From contig NZ_CP014337.1 of assembly GCF_002024805.1 (NCBI RefSeq), forward strand, positions 3,782,001 through 3,846,000: DNA of 64,000 bases, in the 5' to 3' direction. The stretch comes from Elizabethkingia bruuniana (lineage in GTDB: Bacteria; Bacteroidota; Bacteroidia; Flavobacteriales; Weeksellaceae). The position numbers and the translations under genes are program-made. Position 1 is the stretch's first letter. Every line of letters starts with the position of its first letter. Below, in pieces: positions 44,037-54,253 of the stretch. The notes under the pieces were generated by a model. The model was not told where the DNA came from, did no database searches, and saw only the letters and a program-made list of their open reading frames with translations.

Positions 44037-44912
44037 ATGGATACGAATAAGGAAAAATGGGTTCTTCTGATGGTGCTTACTTTAATATGGGGTTCATCAT
44101 TTATCCTGATTAAAAAATCTCTGCAGCATTTTAATCCTTTTGAAGTAGGAGCATTGAGAATTCTGATTGCTTCTCTGATTTTGATGCCACTTGCCATAAA
44201 ACACCTGAAGAGCTTTCCTGTAAAACATCTGAAATGGGTTGTAGTCGTAGCGCTTTGTGGTAATTTTTTTCCAATGTTTCTGTTTCCGATAGCAGAAACC
44301 AGAATCAGCAGCAGTATTGCCGGAATTATCAATTCTATGCTGCCTATTTTTGTAATCATAGTTGGGCCTCTGCTGTGGGGAATTAATTCGACAAAGAAGC
44401 AGATGATTGGTGTTGCTATTAGCTTTGTTGGCGCTTGTATTCTGATGCTGGCTTCCAAAAATGAAGGAGGTTCTATTGAGATCATTCCTATTTTATTGCT
44501 TTTACTGGCGACAGTGTTTTATGCTATAAACGTTACAACAGTTAAAGCGAAACTGGGTTCAATTCCCGCGAAAATGTTGTCAGCCTATGTTTTTTCATTG
44601 GTATTATTTTTACCTTCACTCGTTTCGCTGGCTTTTGCAGGTTTTTTTACCAACTTTAAAGCAGATGCCAACTTCTGGGAAGGCCTAGGCTTTGTTTCTC
44701 TGTTATCTGTTTTTGGGACAGGCCTGGCGATGATGCTTAATTATCGTTTGGTAAATATCTCGACACCTCTGTTTTCCTCTTCAGTGACTTTGTTGATGCC
44801 TATCGTTGCTGTAGGCTGGGGAATTATAGACGGAGAAACTTTAAATCTGGTACAGATTGGTGGTGCTATGCTAATTGTTTCAGGTCTTATTTTCCTGAGG
44901 ACAGGTAAATAA
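44037..44912 (+). CDS. DMT-superfamily (EamA) transporter
   Basis: Inner-membrane permease of 291 residues with ten predicted helices in two EamA repeats; the first begins LMVLTLIWGSSFILIKKSLQ with the typical W-G-S-S-F motif. The second repeat begins near residue 150. No gap separates it from aat, so the two are co-transcribed. The substrate is unknown; amino acids or metabolites are common in the family. Confidence 0.9.
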   Translation: MDTNKEKWVLLMVLTLIWGSSFILIKKSLQHFNPFEVGALRILIASLILMPLAIKHLKSFPVKHLKWVVVVALCGNFFPMFLFPIAETRISSSIAGIINSMLPIFVIIVGPLLWGINSTKKQMIGVAISFVGACILMLASKNEGGSIEIIPILLLLLATVFYAINVTTVKAKLGSIPAKMLSAYVFSLVLFLPSLVSLAFAGFFTNFKADANFWEGLGFVSLLSVFGTGLAMMLNYRLVNISTPLFSSSVTLLMPIVAVGWGIIDGETLNLVQIGGAMLIVSGLIFLRTGK

Positions 44913-44948
44913 AATAAAAAAACTGCGAGCGGAACGCCGCTGCAGTTT
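44912..44948 (-). terminator. Terminator hairpin, T-run on the minus strand
   Basis: Stem AAACTGC-AGCGG / CCGCT-GCAGTTT with an AACG loop. On the minus strand it is followed by TTTTTTATTTT, so it best serves transcripts coming from the lipoprotein and mnmA genes at the right; on the plus strand the T-run is absent. The 248 bases between it and 45197 hold nothing recognised. Confidence 0.7.
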
Positions 44949-45196
44949 GAAATAAATCTAATAAAAAGTAAAAATGAAAGGCGACAAAGGTAAGTGTTTT
45001 TTTATTTACCCTCCAAATTTATTTTTCAAATTCTGAATTGTATTAAAAATAAGGATGTTCGAAGAATATATTGCATTGAAGAAACAAGATGAATGAACAT
45101 TATTATTCCCGAAATACATAATAAGGTACCTTAAATCGAATCAGATGCAATAAATAATCAGGTATAATCTCCGTTCTTCAGAGAAGCGAAAAGTTA

Positions 45197-45586
45197 TTAT
45201 TTCTTTACTTCTGAAATCTTAACTGTGGGAGCAGTAAGAGATCCTTTTTCCTGGATGTAAGCATAGAATTGTACATTTCCGTTTACAGAGGTCGTATTTT
45301 CTATTATAATTCCGTTAAAGGGCATATCCGTAAAACGTGCTTTTTCGCCTTTTTTAATGATTTGATACAATTTTCGGTCAGGAGTATAGATCTTAAAAGT
45401 AGAATTCTCAGTGGAAGTGTTAATTAAGTCAAATTTGTGGTTTCTAGAGGTGTTAGAAGTCAGTATGTATTCTTTCTGGGCATTAATATTCCAAAGTTGG
45501 GCATAAACTCCCCTGAAGCCAAAAGTTCCCGAACATGATGAAAGAATAGTAGAGGCTAGAAAAGTAGTGTAGAGTAATTTTTTCAT
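45197..45586 (-). CDS. Small lipoprotein of unknown function
   Basis: A 129-residue protein with a lipoprotein signal ending LSSC (about Cys18). The mature part is beta-rich with Asn/Thr-rich strands (SNTSRNHKFDLINTSTENS) and has no motif I recognise. It lies 44 bases downstream of the flavin reductase gene on the same strand and may be the last gene of the mnmA run. Confidence 0.75.
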   Translation of the reverse strand: MKKLLYTTFLASTILSSCSGTFGFRGVYAQLWNINAQKEYILTSNTSRNHKFDLINTSTENSTFKIYTPDRKLYQIIKKGEKARFTDMPFNGIIIENTTSVNGNVQFYAYIQEKGSLTAPTVKISEVKK

Positions 45587-45630
45587 AGAAAATAGTTCTT
45601 TTTGATAAAGACAATCTAAAATAGAAAAAG

Positions 45631-46155
45631 TTACAGCAGGGTTTTAATATTTTCTGATAATTTCTGAAGAGCCCTGATTGTATTGGGATCTGTAAGCTGT
45701 CCATCAGTACTGAATCTGCCTTTTACTCCAGGAATCAAAAGGGTAGATTCCTCAGAAAATTTTGCTCCCAAAGTTTTCATAATAAGGTGTAATTCTTCCT
45801 GACCTTTTTCTCCGGAGGCAGAAGCTGTAATGAGTGCTACTGGTTTCTGGTTGAATATATCTGTTGCAACAAACCATTCCAATGCATTTTTTAGTACTCC
45901 CGGAATACTGAAAATGTATTCCGGTGTACAGATCAGAACAATGTCCGTATTTTGTATTTCTTCCCTGAATGCGACTACTTTTTCAGGAGTATTTTCAAAA
46001 GCCTGATCCGGATTGAAATAGGGAAGATTTGTTAATCCATTGAAATAGGAGAATGTAAAATCATGATAAAGTAATTCTTCAATCTTTTCTACAATCTTCT
46101 GATTTGAAGAATTAGGTCTTACGCTGCCAATAACAGCTAAAATCCGAGGTTTCAT
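45631..46155 (-). CDS. NADPH-dependent FMN reductase-family protein
   Basis: A flavodoxin-like oxidoreductase of 174 residues. The phosphate-binding loop for FMN is GSVRPNSSNQ (residues 10-19), and ICTPEYIFSIPGVLKNALEWF is the conserved P-E-Y-x-x-x-x-P-G-x-L-K-N-A-x-D/E-W segment around the flavin. It lies 2 bases after mnmA's stop on the same strand. It likely reduces quinones or azo/nitro compounds. Confidence 0.92.
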   Translation of the reverse strand: MKPRILAVIGSVRPNSSNQKIVEKIEELLYHDFTFSYFNGLTNLPYFNPDQAFENTPEKVVAFREEIQNTDIVLICTPEYIFSIPGVLKNALEWFVATDIFNQKPVALITASASGEKGQEELHLIMKTLGAKFSEESTLLIPGVKGRFSTDGQLTDPNTIRALQKLSENIKTLL

Positions 46156-46157
46156 GC

Positions 46158-47342
46158 TTAAGAGATCACACCGCTTCCAAGCGTTTCTTCTCCGTCATAC
46201 CAAGCCGCAAACTGTCCTTCAGCAATCGCTGACTGAGGTTCTTCAAATTCTATATAGAAAGCATCTTCAAACTGGTAGATTGTAGCTTTCTGTAAAGGCT
46301 GTCTGTAACGGATTCTGGCCATTACTTCGCGGCTTTCACCGTTTTGTAATTGCAGATCTTTGCGAATCCATTTTACCTCGTCATTATTTATTTTCAGAGC
46401 TTTTTTATACAATCCCGGGAAGCTGTGGCTTTCTCCTACAAAGAGTATATTATTTTCCATATCACGGGAGATCACAAAGCAAGATTCTTTATGACCGCCA
46501 ATACCAAGACCTTTACTTTGACCAATTGTGTAATACTGAGCACCCTGGTGTTTTCCAATGACTTTTCCGTCACTTTTCTGATATTTGATTTTTGAAGAAA
46601 AATATTCCAGTTCTTCTTGTTTTGATTGGAACTCAGGCTGAGACTGATTAAATCCTGAGAAGTCTCTGAATATTTCTACAATTTCACCTTCTTTTGGCTG
46701 TAACTGTTGTTTCAAAAACTCAGGAAGACTTACTTTTCCAATAAAACAAAGTCCTTGGGAATCTTTTTTATCAGCGGTTACCAAACCGATTTCTTTTGCA
46801 ATTTCTCTTACCTGTGGTTTTGTTAAATGACCAATCGGAAACAGAGCTTTGGAAAGCTGATCCTGACTTAGCTGACAAAGAAAATAAGACTGATCTTTAT
46901 TATTATCGTTACCGGCTAACAAGCGGTAAATTGTTTCACCTTCCTTTTCTATAGAAGAAAGCTGCGCATAATGGCCCGTAGCCACTTTTTCAGCACCCAG
47001 AGAAAGAGCAACATCCATGAAGGCATCAAACTTTACTTCACGGTTACACAGAACATCCGGATTGGGCGTACGTCCTTTTTCATATTCTTCGAACATGTAA
47101 TCTACAATACGCTCCTTATAAAGCTCGCTCATATCGATTACCTGGAACGGAATACCCAACTTTTGGGCAACCATTAGTGCATCATTACTATCTTCTATCC
47201 ATGGACATTCATCTTCCAGAGTAACCGAAGCATCGTTCCAGTTACGCATGAAAAGTCCAACAACATCATGTCCCTGTTGTTTTAGTAAATAAGCTGCTAC
47301 ACTGGAGTCTACTCCTCCGGATAGTCCGACTACAATTTTCAT
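46158..47342 (-). CDS. mnmA: tRNA-specific 2-thiouridylase MnmA
   Basis: Installs the 2-thio group at U34 of tRNA-Lys, Glu and Gln. 394 residues. The PP-loop is GLSGGVDSS (residues 5-13); catalytic cysteines are Cys in [12 protein letters not shown] (about 100) and in [11 protein letters not shown] (about 200), with the MnmA signatures ATGHYAQ and DQSYFLCQL. The C-terminal domain carries [10 protein letters not shown] and the beta-barrel region ending [15 protein letters not shown]. Leads a run with the flavin reductase. Confidence 0.96.
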   Translation of the reverse strand: MKIVVGLSGGVDSSVAAYLLKQQGHDVVGLFMRNWNDASVTLEDECPWIEDSNDALMVAQKLGIPFQVIDMSELYKERIVDYMFEEYEKGRTPNPDVLCNREVKFDAFMDVALSLGAEKVATGHYAQLSSIEKEGETIYRLLAGNDNNKDQSYFLCQLSQDQLSKALFPIGHLTKPQVREIAKEIGLVTADKKDSQGLCFIGKVSLPEFLKQQLQPKEGEIVEIFRDFSGFNQSQPEFQSKQEELEYFSSKIKYQKSDGKVIGKHQGAQYYTIGQSKGLGIGGHKESCFVISRDMENNILFVGESHSFPGLYKKALKINNDEVKWIRKDLQLQNGESREVMARIRYRQPLQKATIYQFEDAFYIEFEEPQSAIAEGQFAAWYDGEETLGSGVIS

Positions 47343-47444
47343 TCTACAAAAATTTTTTGCAAAGTTACAACAACTTAATCTATTGAAAAACGTATTGTTA
47401 TTGAAAGCATCAAATACAGGTAATTGGAAAAACTATATTGTATT

Positions 47445-49481
47445 TTAATAGAAATCGTCTGGAGTGAAAGCTCTTCTATTGAAGTTTTTGCTGCTCCATT
47501 CAAATATAAAAGCCTTTACATCTATATCTTTTTCAGACTTTTTATAAGTGAGTGAAAAAGGATGGAGACCTGCTTTTAGCAAAATATCTGCACTTTTTTC
47601 TGTTCCGGAAATGTAGTTGTAATCAGCATCGATTAAAGCCGCTTCATGTATTCTCAGGAAAGCTTTTCCAAATGCTTTGATGTAAAATGTGTAATTGGCA
47701 TTTTGTGGTACATTAAGAACTCCTTTTATAGTAATAACATTTCCTTTGATGCTTTTATTTATAATGGTGGGAGTAGTAAGACTGCCATTACTTACGGGTT
47801 TCAGACTATTTGTATCTGGTATCCATAGAGCAATTGTCTGATAACTGTACCACTGAATGCTTTTTTTTGCTGATTTATGGGAAATTCCAGGGATGTATGC
47901 TTTATCGTATGGACGGACGGCGGAAGAATCCGGACGGCGGTTCTGCAGAACGAAATCTTTCATATTTTGTTGCAGCGAAGGCATAGATGCTGCTAAATCT
48001 GTTTTCTGTTTAGGATCGGAAATGACATTATAAATCTCAAAGTTATCTTGCGCATCTTTAATATTGTATCGTACACCACTGTATTTTCCGAAACGAACCA
48101 ACTGCATTTGTCCTCGTATTCTTTTATGTCTTTTGGCTTCAAAATCACTATAGTTGGGAGTATGTCCTTCTTCGAAATATTCTGCATAAACAATAGGATC
48201 TTTTTGTTGCTTAAGCCTTCCGGTAAGTATTGGTAAAATAGAAATGCCATCTGCGCGCTGTGGGGCTGCAGCACCTGCTACATCCAAAAAAGTAGGCATC
48301 CAGTCGGACAGCATATTCGGGAGGTCAATTTTCTGTCCCGGTGTGATTTTGCTATTCCATTGTACAAAGACAGGCATACGCTCTCCGCCTTCCCACAAAT
48401 CTCTTTTTATACCGTCAAAAGGGCCATAACCATCGAAAAATTCAGGAGTATAAGGTTCTTTTAAATAAGATTCCTGTGAAGGACCATTGTCTGAAGAGAA
48501 TACAACCAGCGTATTTTGATCAATTTTCAGATCTTTCAGGAGTTGTAATAGATCACCAACCTGAGCGTCTAAACGTTGTATTACCGTTGCATATCTCTTG
48601 TTTACATCTGCCCATGGTTTTTCTGTTCCGTCAGCTGTTTTATAAGTAGCATTTGCATATTCGGGTGCATACCAGGAATCTATTTCCCCAGATGCTGTAT
48701 TAATCATTTGTCCCTTTTTACCAAGCCATTGCAAGCCTCCATTTAGGCCGTTTCCTTTTGGATATTCCTGCGTAGGAAGCTCTATAACAGCATGAGGTGT
48801 ATCATAGGCCAAATACATGAAGAATGGTTTGTCTTTTTGATTCTGATTGTGTTGGGTAATCCAATATTTTGCACGGGCTGTCCATAGATCCCCTGTGTAA
48901 GATTTATCCAGATCTTCAGCTACATTTGTATAATTATCATATACCTCCTTCTTACCTCTGTATTTTCCTTCTTTAGGATAGTGCTCGTGACCGTCGGAAT
49001 GTCTTATATACCCGTAATATTCATCAAAACCTCTCTTAAGCGGATGTGAGGACCAGTTTGCATCCGTTCCCTGTAATCCCCATTTTCCTATAGCTATTGT
49101 TGTATATCCAGCTTTCTGCAGGGTATTTCCTATCGTGTAATTGTCTTCAAGAGCCTTGTCGAATTGATTATCTCTTACCTCGGAATGTCCTTGTGTACGA
49201 CCTGTTAGCAGAGATGCCCGTGAAGGGGCACAAACAGGTGCATTACTATAGGATTGGGTAAGTATAGCTCCTTGTGCAGCGAGTTTGTCAAGAAACGGAG
49301 TCGATATATAGGGTTTTCCTTCCTTTTTTCTCTGGTTCTGATTTAAAATACCAATATCTCCGTATCCTAAATCATCTACTAAAATGAAAATAATATTAGG
49401 TTTTGAAGGCTTTTTAACAGCCTGAGCAGCAAGACTGCAGGGAATAAAAAACAGAATAAAAAGCTTAAGAAATTTGTTCAT
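47445..49481 (-). CDS. Secreted sulfatase (arylsulfatase family)
   Basis: Periplasmic or surface sulfate-ester hydrolase of 678 residues. The signal peptide ends near SLAAQA. The metal-binding start PNIIFILVDDLGYGD and the signature CAPSRASLLTGR place the formylglycine precursor at Cys84, so activation by a maturase is needed; none is in the window. FSSDNGPSQE holds the further Asp-Asn metal ligands. A C-terminal beta-domain of about 130 residues (from about 545) may bind carbohydrate. It is transcribed alone, away from the hem terminator. Confidence 0.94.
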   Translation of the reverse strand: MNKFLKLFILFFIPCSLAAQAVKKPSKPNIIFILVDDLGYGDIGILNQNQRKKEGKPYISTPFLDKLAAQGAILTQSYSNAPVCAPSRASLLTGRTQGHSEVRDNQFDKALEDNYTIGNTLQKAGYTTIAIGKWGLQGTDANWSSHPLKRGFDEYYGYIRHSDGHEHYPKEGKYRGKKEVYDNYTNVAEDLDKSYTGDLWTARAKYWITQHNQNQKDKPFFMYLAYDTPHAVIELPTQEYPKGNGLNGGLQWLGKKGQMINTASGEIDSWYAPEYANATYKTADGTEKPWADVNKRYATVIQRLDAQVGDLLQLLKDLKIDQNTLVVFSSDNGPSQESYLKEPYTPEFFDGYGPFDGIKRDLWEGGERMPVFVQWNSKITPGQKIDLPNMLSDWMPTFLDVAGAAAPQRADGISILPILTGRLKQQKDPIVYAEYFEEGHTPNYSDFEAKRHKRIRGQMQLVRFGKYSGVRYNIKDAQDNFEIYNVISDPKQKTDLAASMPSLQQNMKDFVLQNRRPDSSAVRPYDKAYIPGISHKSAKKSIQWYSYQTIALWIPDTNSLKPVSNGSLTTPTIINKSIKGNVITIKGVLNVPQNANYTFYIKAFGKAFLRIHEAALIDADYNYISGTEKSADILLKAGLHPFSLTYKKSEKDIDVKAFIFEWSSKNFNRRAFTPDDFY

Positions 49482-49532
49482 GGTTATAAGTTATTGATAA
49501 ATATATAAAAATAACCTCAGAACAAATGAGCT

Positions 49533-49561
49533 AAAAAAAGCCGGTTCATAGTGACCGGCTT
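49533..49561 (-). terminator. Terminator of the hem operon
   Basis: Stem AAGCCGGT (49538-49545) / ACCGGCTT (49554-49561) with an 8-base loop; on the minus strand it is followed by a run of T. It lies 19 bases after the hemE stop. Confidence 0.88.
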
Positions 49562-49580
49562 ATAATTTATAATATTAATG

Positions 49581-50606
49581 CTACGCTTTATATTCTACAA
49601 CAGCTCTGATGAAGGCTTCAGCATTTTCTACCGGGATATTAGGCAGAATTCCGTGTCCAAGATTAGCAATGTATTTATCTTTTCCGAAACGGTCAATCAT
49701 CTCATGAACCATTTTGCGGATCGTTTCTGGTGAAGAATGTAATCTTGCCGGATCGAAATTACCTTGAAGTGTAATATTTCTGCCAGTTAACTTTCTTGCA
49801 ATTTCAGGAGTTACTGTCCAGTCTACACCAAGGGCTGAAGCTTTAGATTTGGCCATATCCTCCAGTGCATACCAACATCCTTTAGCAAATACAACAACTT
49901 CAGTTAGTGGACTTAAAGCTTCCACAATCTGGTTGATATATTTCCATGAGAATTCCTGATAATCTGTAGGCGAAAGCATTCCTCCCCAAGAGTCGAAAAC
50001 CTGTACCGCAGAAACTCCTTTTTCTACTTTTCTTTTCAGGTAAGCAATTGTAGTATCAGTTATTTTCTGTAAAAGTTGGTGTGCAGCTTCTGGCTGTTGG
50101 AAGCAGAAAGATTTAGCAATATCAAAAGCCTTACTTCCCTTACCTTCTACACAGTAACACAGGATTGTCCATGGGCTGCCGGCAAAACCAATTAAAGGAA
50201 TTTCATTATCAAGATGTTCCAATGTTAAGGTAATAGCATCAAAAACATAGGATAATGTATCGTCTACATCCGGAACTACAATTTGTTCTACAGCCTCTTT
50301 TGTACGTATAGGATTGTCCAGCCAAGGGCCAACATTCTCTTTCATTTTGAAATCGATACCCATTGCCTGAGGAACAACTAAAATATCAGAGAACAGGATT
50401 GCTGCATCCAACGGAAATCTTCTGATAGGCTGTACTGTAATTTCAGCAGCCAGCTCAGGAGTCTGACAACGGGTGAAGAAATCATATTTATCGCGAAGAG
50501 CAATAAACTCAGGAAGATATCTTCCCGCTTGTCTCATCATCCATACCGGAGGTCTTTCAACAGTTTCACCTTTTAGGGCTCTTAAGTATAAGTCGTTCTT
50601 AATCAT
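49581..50606 (-). CDS. hemE: Uroporphyrinogen decarboxylase
   Basis: Converts uroporphyrinogen III to coproporphyrinogen III in haem synthesis. 341 residues. Family signatures are [16 protein letters not shown] (residues about 19-34, substrate-binding Arg) and the second motif [19 protein letters not shown]; the catalytic Asp is in [12 protein letters not shown]. The ATG start overlaps the end of hemD by 8 bases. Last gene of hemA-hemC-hemD-hemE, with a terminator behind. Confidence 0.96.
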   Translation of the reverse strand: MIKNDLYLRALKGETVERPPVWMMRQAGRYLPEFIALRDKYDFFTRCQTPELAAEITVQPIRRFPLDAAILFSDILVVPQAMGIDFKMKENVGPWLDNPIRTKEAVEQIVVPDVDDTLSYVFDAITLTLEHLDNEIPLIGFAGSPWTILCYCVEGKGSKAFDIAKSFCFQQPEAAHQLLQKITDTTIAYLKRKVEKGVSAVQVFDSWGGMLSPTDYQEFSWKYINQIVEALSPLTEVVVFAKGCWYALEDMAKSKASALGVDWTVTPEIARKLTGRNITLQGNFDPARLHSSPETIRKMVHEMIDRFGKDKYIANLGHGILPNIPVENAEAFIRAVVEYKA

Positions 50607-51261
50607 TTCTATAAGTATCTTTTATTACCTGAAGCAAATCTTCGAGGGTTTCTTGTTCACTTTTTATAATTTCGTTGTCTGTAAAAGATTTTAGATAGTT
50701 GGCCGTTGTTTCGCCAATGGCAAATAATCTTTTATTTTTTACAGAATTGTTTTTCATAAAGCTTTCTACACCGGAAGGGCTGAAAAATACAATCGCATCC
50801 GTCGGGGGATTCCACTCTGGATACAAAGGTATGGTTTCATAAACTATCTTTTCGGCAAAATCAAAGCCAGCTTCAGACAATTGATTCTTTAATGTAGATA
50901 AAGCTTTTGAACTGCAAAAATGCATTATTTTTATGGGATTTAACTCCTGAATTTTATCAGAGAGTTCTAATGCATTTTTGGCTACAATTTCCACAGAAAA
51001 TCCCATTTTTTCTAAAGCTTGTCGGGATTTTTCGCCTACAGTATAGAATTTTGAATTTTCCGGGAAGATAATTTTTTCTTTAATTGCTTTTACTCCCTGA
51101 ATACTTGTGAAAATAAAATGATGATAATCTTCGATATCAATATGATCTTCGGTATAACGGATTCCGATAACAGGAAGAAATGAGGGATCGAAATAATCAC
51201 CCAATTGTTGTTGGATGTATTCTTTAGACAATTCCTTTGTGAAAAGAATACGGATGGCCAT
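50599..51261 (-). CDS. hemD: Uroporphyrinogen-III synthase
   Basis: Cyclises hydroxymethylbilane to uroporphyrinogen III. 220 residues in two alpha/beta domains. HemD sequences are very diverse; the call rests on length, on [11 protein letters not shown] and [13 protein letters not shown] (the typical F-x-S-x-x-x-V/A strands of each half), on IGETTANYL near the end, and on the position between hemC and hemE. Confidence 0.9.
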   Translation of the reverse strand: MAIRILFTKELSKEYIQQQLGDYFDPSFLPVIGIRYTEDHIDIEDYHHFIFTSIQGVKAIKEKIIFPENSKFYTVGEKSRQALEKMGFSVEIVAKNALELSDKIQELNPIKIMHFCSSKALSTLKNQLSEAGFDFAEKIVYETIPLYPEWNPPTDAIVFFSPSGVESFMKNNSVKNKRLFAIGETTANYLKSFTDNEIIKSEQETLEDLLQVIKDTYRND

Positions 51262-51264
51262 GTC

Positions 51265-52167
51265 TTATAACTGGGTTTTTATCTCTTCCATAATGGCTTT
51301 TCCGCCATTGTCCAAAACCTGTTGTGCAAAACGTACTCCAAGATCATCATTCCACTCGGCAATTTCTTTCAGATCAATTTCTTTAGAGCCGTCCAAAGAA
51401 GCAATTCTTCCTTCAAATGCAATGCTGTTGCCGGAAATTGTTGCACGGGCACCAATTGGTGCTGTACATCCGCCTTCCAGATGTCTAAGGAAATCTCTTT
51501 CAATCTTAGTGCACTTATTGGTTTCTTCATGGTTAATCTGAGCTAATATTGAAGTTAATTCTTCATTTTCAGCTAAAGATGCACAACAAACTACTCCTTG
51601 TGATGGAGCCTGAAGCAGGAATGGTAAATATTCATATTCAATATCCATTTCCATCCTTTTTATTCCGGCCAAAGAAAGTAAGGTAGCGTCTGCAAGCCCA
51701 TCTTCCAGTTTTTTCAATCGTGTTTGTACGTTTCCGCGAATATCTGAAAAATGAGTATTTGGATATTGGTTTAGCCAGAAAGCCTTTCTTCTCAGGCTGC
51801 TGGTAGCAACTGATAATTCAGATATATCCTTATCTTTTGCTTTTGGATTTCTGATCAATACATCTTCAGGGAAATCTCTTTCCAGTACAGCAGAGATAAT
51901 AACTCCAGTAGGAAGGGCTGTAGGAACGTCCTTTAGTGAATGTACTGCAATATCTATTTCTTTATTAAGCAAAGCAATATCCAGATCTTTTGTGAAAACA
52001 CCTGTTATTCCTAGTGCATATAAAGGTTGTTGTAAGTTTTTATCTCCTGTAGAGACAACCGGAACAAGTTCTGTTTTGTGCCCCAGAGTCTGAAGCTGAA
52101 AAGCTACTCTCTCTGCTTGCCACATAGCTAACGGGCTGTTTCGTGTACCGATTTTAATGGTCTTCAT
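51265..52167 (-). CDS. hemC: Hydroxymethylbilane synthase (porphobilinogen deaminase)
   Basis: Polymerises four porphobilinogens to hydroxymethylbilane. 300 residues with IGTRNSPLAMWQAE at the N-terminus, the substrate loop VHSLKDVPT, RGNVQTRL and the cofactor-attachment region FLRHLEGGCTAPIGA, whose Cys carries the dipyrromethane. It overlaps hemA by 14 bases and hemD starts 3 bases after its stop, so translation is coupled. Confidence 0.96.
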   Translation of the reverse strand: MKTIKIGTRNSPLAMWQAERVAFQLQTLGHKTELVPVVSTGDKNLQQPLYALGITGVFTKDLDIALLNKEIDIAVHSLKDVPTALPTGVIISAVLERDFPEDVLIRNPKAKDKDISELSVATSSLRRKAFWLNQYPNTHFSDIRGNVQTRLKKLEDGLADATLLSLAGIKRMEMDIEYEYLPFLLQAPSQGVVCCASLAENEELTSILAQINHEETNKCTKIERDFLRHLEGGCTAPIGARATISGNSIAFEGRIASLDGSKEIDLKEIAEWNDDLGVRFAQQVLDNGGKAIMEEIKTQL

Positions 52168-53425
52168 AACTGTCTTCCTTTGGTTGAAGGTTTAGGATAT
52201 CATCCAGAAGCTTTGTTACTTCTTCCGAACGGTGTGGATTTTCTATGATGTATTTAGCAAAACGATTGGTGATTTTCTGAATCATTTTGCGTGTCAGATG
52301 TAAATCTTCCTCATCTACTTCACCATTCTTCCGGGCAACCTTATGAATTTCATTTTGTTCAATTTTTTTCAGATTGTTTTTGAAGACGTGGATATGTGGT
52401 GCCATCTTTCTTTTTTTCTCCCACTCTATAAAATCCTTAGACATTTCTCTGATGATGATTTCTGCTTTAGGAATTTCTTTCTTACGTTGTTCCATCGTCT
52501 CCTGAATCTGAACAGAAAGAGCATCTACATCGATGAGCTCTACTCCGGCAACATCAGCAACTGTTTTGTCTACGTTATTAGGAATGGAAAGATCTATAAC
52601 CAGAATGTCTTTTTTAGGCATATTCTCAGGATACAGGATAGGCTTACTTGCACCAGTTGCAACGATAAGAATATCGGTTTGTTCCAGTTCCTTAGGGAAG
52701 TCCTCGAAATTGATATGAGGAATATGATATTTTTCGGCAATCTTCTCTGCTTTTTCGGCAGTTCTGTTTGCGATTTTTACTTTTGGCTTGTATATATGCT
52801 TTACAAGATTTTCAATTGTATTTTGCCCGATTTCACCAACACCCAATAATAAAATGTTTTTCTCAGGAAGTTGTTTCTGAGTTTTCAGAATATAATGGAC
52901 TGCAGCATAAGAAACAGAAGCGGCTCCATTGCTGATTCCGGTTTCATTCTTTATTCTTTTTGATATCTGAATTGAAGAGTTAATTGCTCTTTCCAGATAT
53001 GCGTTGGAATGTAGTTTGTATTCTTTGAAACGGTTATAGGCATTTTTGATCTGAGAAATGATCTCAAAATCTCCGATAATTTGGCTTTCCAAACCGGCAG
53101 CAACTCTGAAAAGATGATCCAGAGCATCAGTTCCTTTTTTTACAGTTACAAACTGCATGAAATCCATTAGTTGCACACCAACGGTTTCACAAAATAACTG
53201 AGCCACAAACATATAATTATGTGTTGTGGTATAAATTTCGGTTCTATTACATGTGGAAACGACAAAAGCGTCACCCATTTCGCGATCGTGAATATGATTA
53301 ACAAAACTTTTAATATGATCGTCGAAAAAGGCAAATCTCCCTCTGGTAACAGCATCGGCTTTCTCAAAACTAATACTGAGAACCGTAAATTGTGAGGTTT
53401 GATATGTATTCAATTTGGCTGCCAT
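52154..53425 (-). CDS. hemA: Glutamyl-tRNA reductase
   Basis: First committed step of C5 tetrapyrrole synthesis, reducing glutamyl-tRNA to glutamate-1-semialdehyde with NADPH. 423 residues from ATG 53425, preferred to an upstream in-frame start because the family N-terminus begins about here. The catalytic Cys is in VVSTCNRTEIY, the NADPH site is LLLGVGEIGQNTIENL, and the C-terminal helical dimerisation domain is present. First gene of the hem operon. Confidence 0.95.
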   Translation of the reverse strand: MAAKLNTYQTSQFTVLSISFEKADAVTRGRFAFFDDHIKSFVNHIHDREMGDAFVVSTCNRTEIYTTTHNYMFVAQLFCETVGVQLMDFMQFVTVKKGTDALDHLFRVAAGLESQIIGDFEIISQIKNAYNRFKEYKLHSNAYLERAINSSIQISKRIKNETGISNGAASVSYAAVHYILKTQKQLPEKNILLLGVGEIGQNTIENLVKHIYKPKVKIANRTAEKAEKIAEKYHIPHINFEDFPKELEQTDILIVATGASKPILYPENMPKKDILVIDLSIPNNVDKTVADVAGVELIDVDALSVQIQETMEQRKKEIPKAEIIIREMSKDFIEWEKKRKMAPHIHVFKNNLKKIEQNEIHKVARKNGEVDEEDLHLTRKMIQKITNRFAKYIIENPHRSEEVTKLLDDILNLQPKEDSYEDH

Positions 53426-53629
53426 TATATCAGGGTGCAAATTTAAGCTATTAATTGTTAAAAAGAATTGATATGTATAAACGGTGAAATGACTTTCATT
53501 AGATTTCATTAATTTAGAATAGTTACAAATTGCAAAAGCTCCATAATTTGTGTCTAAGAGTGCTTTAAGATGCTGCGCTTTACAGACTATTTGACTATAT
53601 TTGATACTATATTTCGAGGAACGTTGGTT

Positions 53630-54253
53630 ATGAAAAGATCTCTATATTGTTTTTGCTTTTTATTGTTTTCTGTTTTCTATTTTTCACAACAAACTGAAGA
53701 GTTCAGAGAGGTCAAGAATTTTTATGATCAGCATCAGTTAAAAGTTAACGAAGAGTTTAAGCGGAGGCTGGGACTGGTTCGGAATTTCGAAGAAAAGATA
53801 AAACTGGAAAGTGAATATGGTTTTTTTATCAAGAAGCTGGATAGTGTGCGCAATCAGGCTTATCTTGGAGTTTTAATCAAGACTAAAAACCTTGAACAAC
53901 TGGCAAAGCTAAACAAGGAAGTTCCCCAGAAAAAAGAATTGGTAGTAGAGAAAAATCCTGATCGCGCAGCTGAGTATCCGGGCGGAATTGATAAGCTGAG
54001 AGAAATTGTAAGCAGCTCTTTTTATTTTGATGCTGATGTAGATCGTAATGCTGTGCTGAAAAGCGTTGTTACCTTTGTTGTTGAAAAGGACGGAAGCATT
54101 GCTCAGGTAAAATCAGAGGGAGATAATATTGTCTTCAACAGACAGGCAGAAATATGTATGTATCTTGTACCGGATAAGTTTATTCCGGGAACATTGCATG
54201 GAGTAGCAGTCCGATCCAGATTTACCTTTCCGATTACTATGAAATTTGACTAG
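53630..54253 (+). CDS. Secreted protein with TonB C-terminal-like domain
   Basis: A 207-residue protein from ATG 53630, chosen because MKRSLYCFCFLLFSVFYFSQQ is a clear signal peptide. Residues about 35-90 are Lys/Glu/Leu-rich and helical. The C-terminal 90 residues (AAEYPGGIDKLREIV ... KSVVTFVVEKDGSIAQVKSEG ... FTFPITMKF) fold like a TonB C-terminal domain. No transmembrane anchor or proline-rich spacer is present, so it is not a standard TonB. It abuts tadA, whose ATG follows its TAG stop directly. Confidence 0.8.
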   Translation: MKRSLYCFCFLLFSVFYFSQQTEEFREVKNFYDQHQLKVNEEFKRRLGLVRNFEEKIKLESEYGFFIKKLDSVRNQAYLGVLIKTKNLEQLAKLNKEVPQKKELVVEKNPDRAAEYPGGIDKLREIVSSSFYFDADVDRNAVLKSVVTFVVEKDGSIAQVKSEGDNIVFNRQAEICMYLVPDKFIPGTLHGVAVRSRFTFPITMKFD

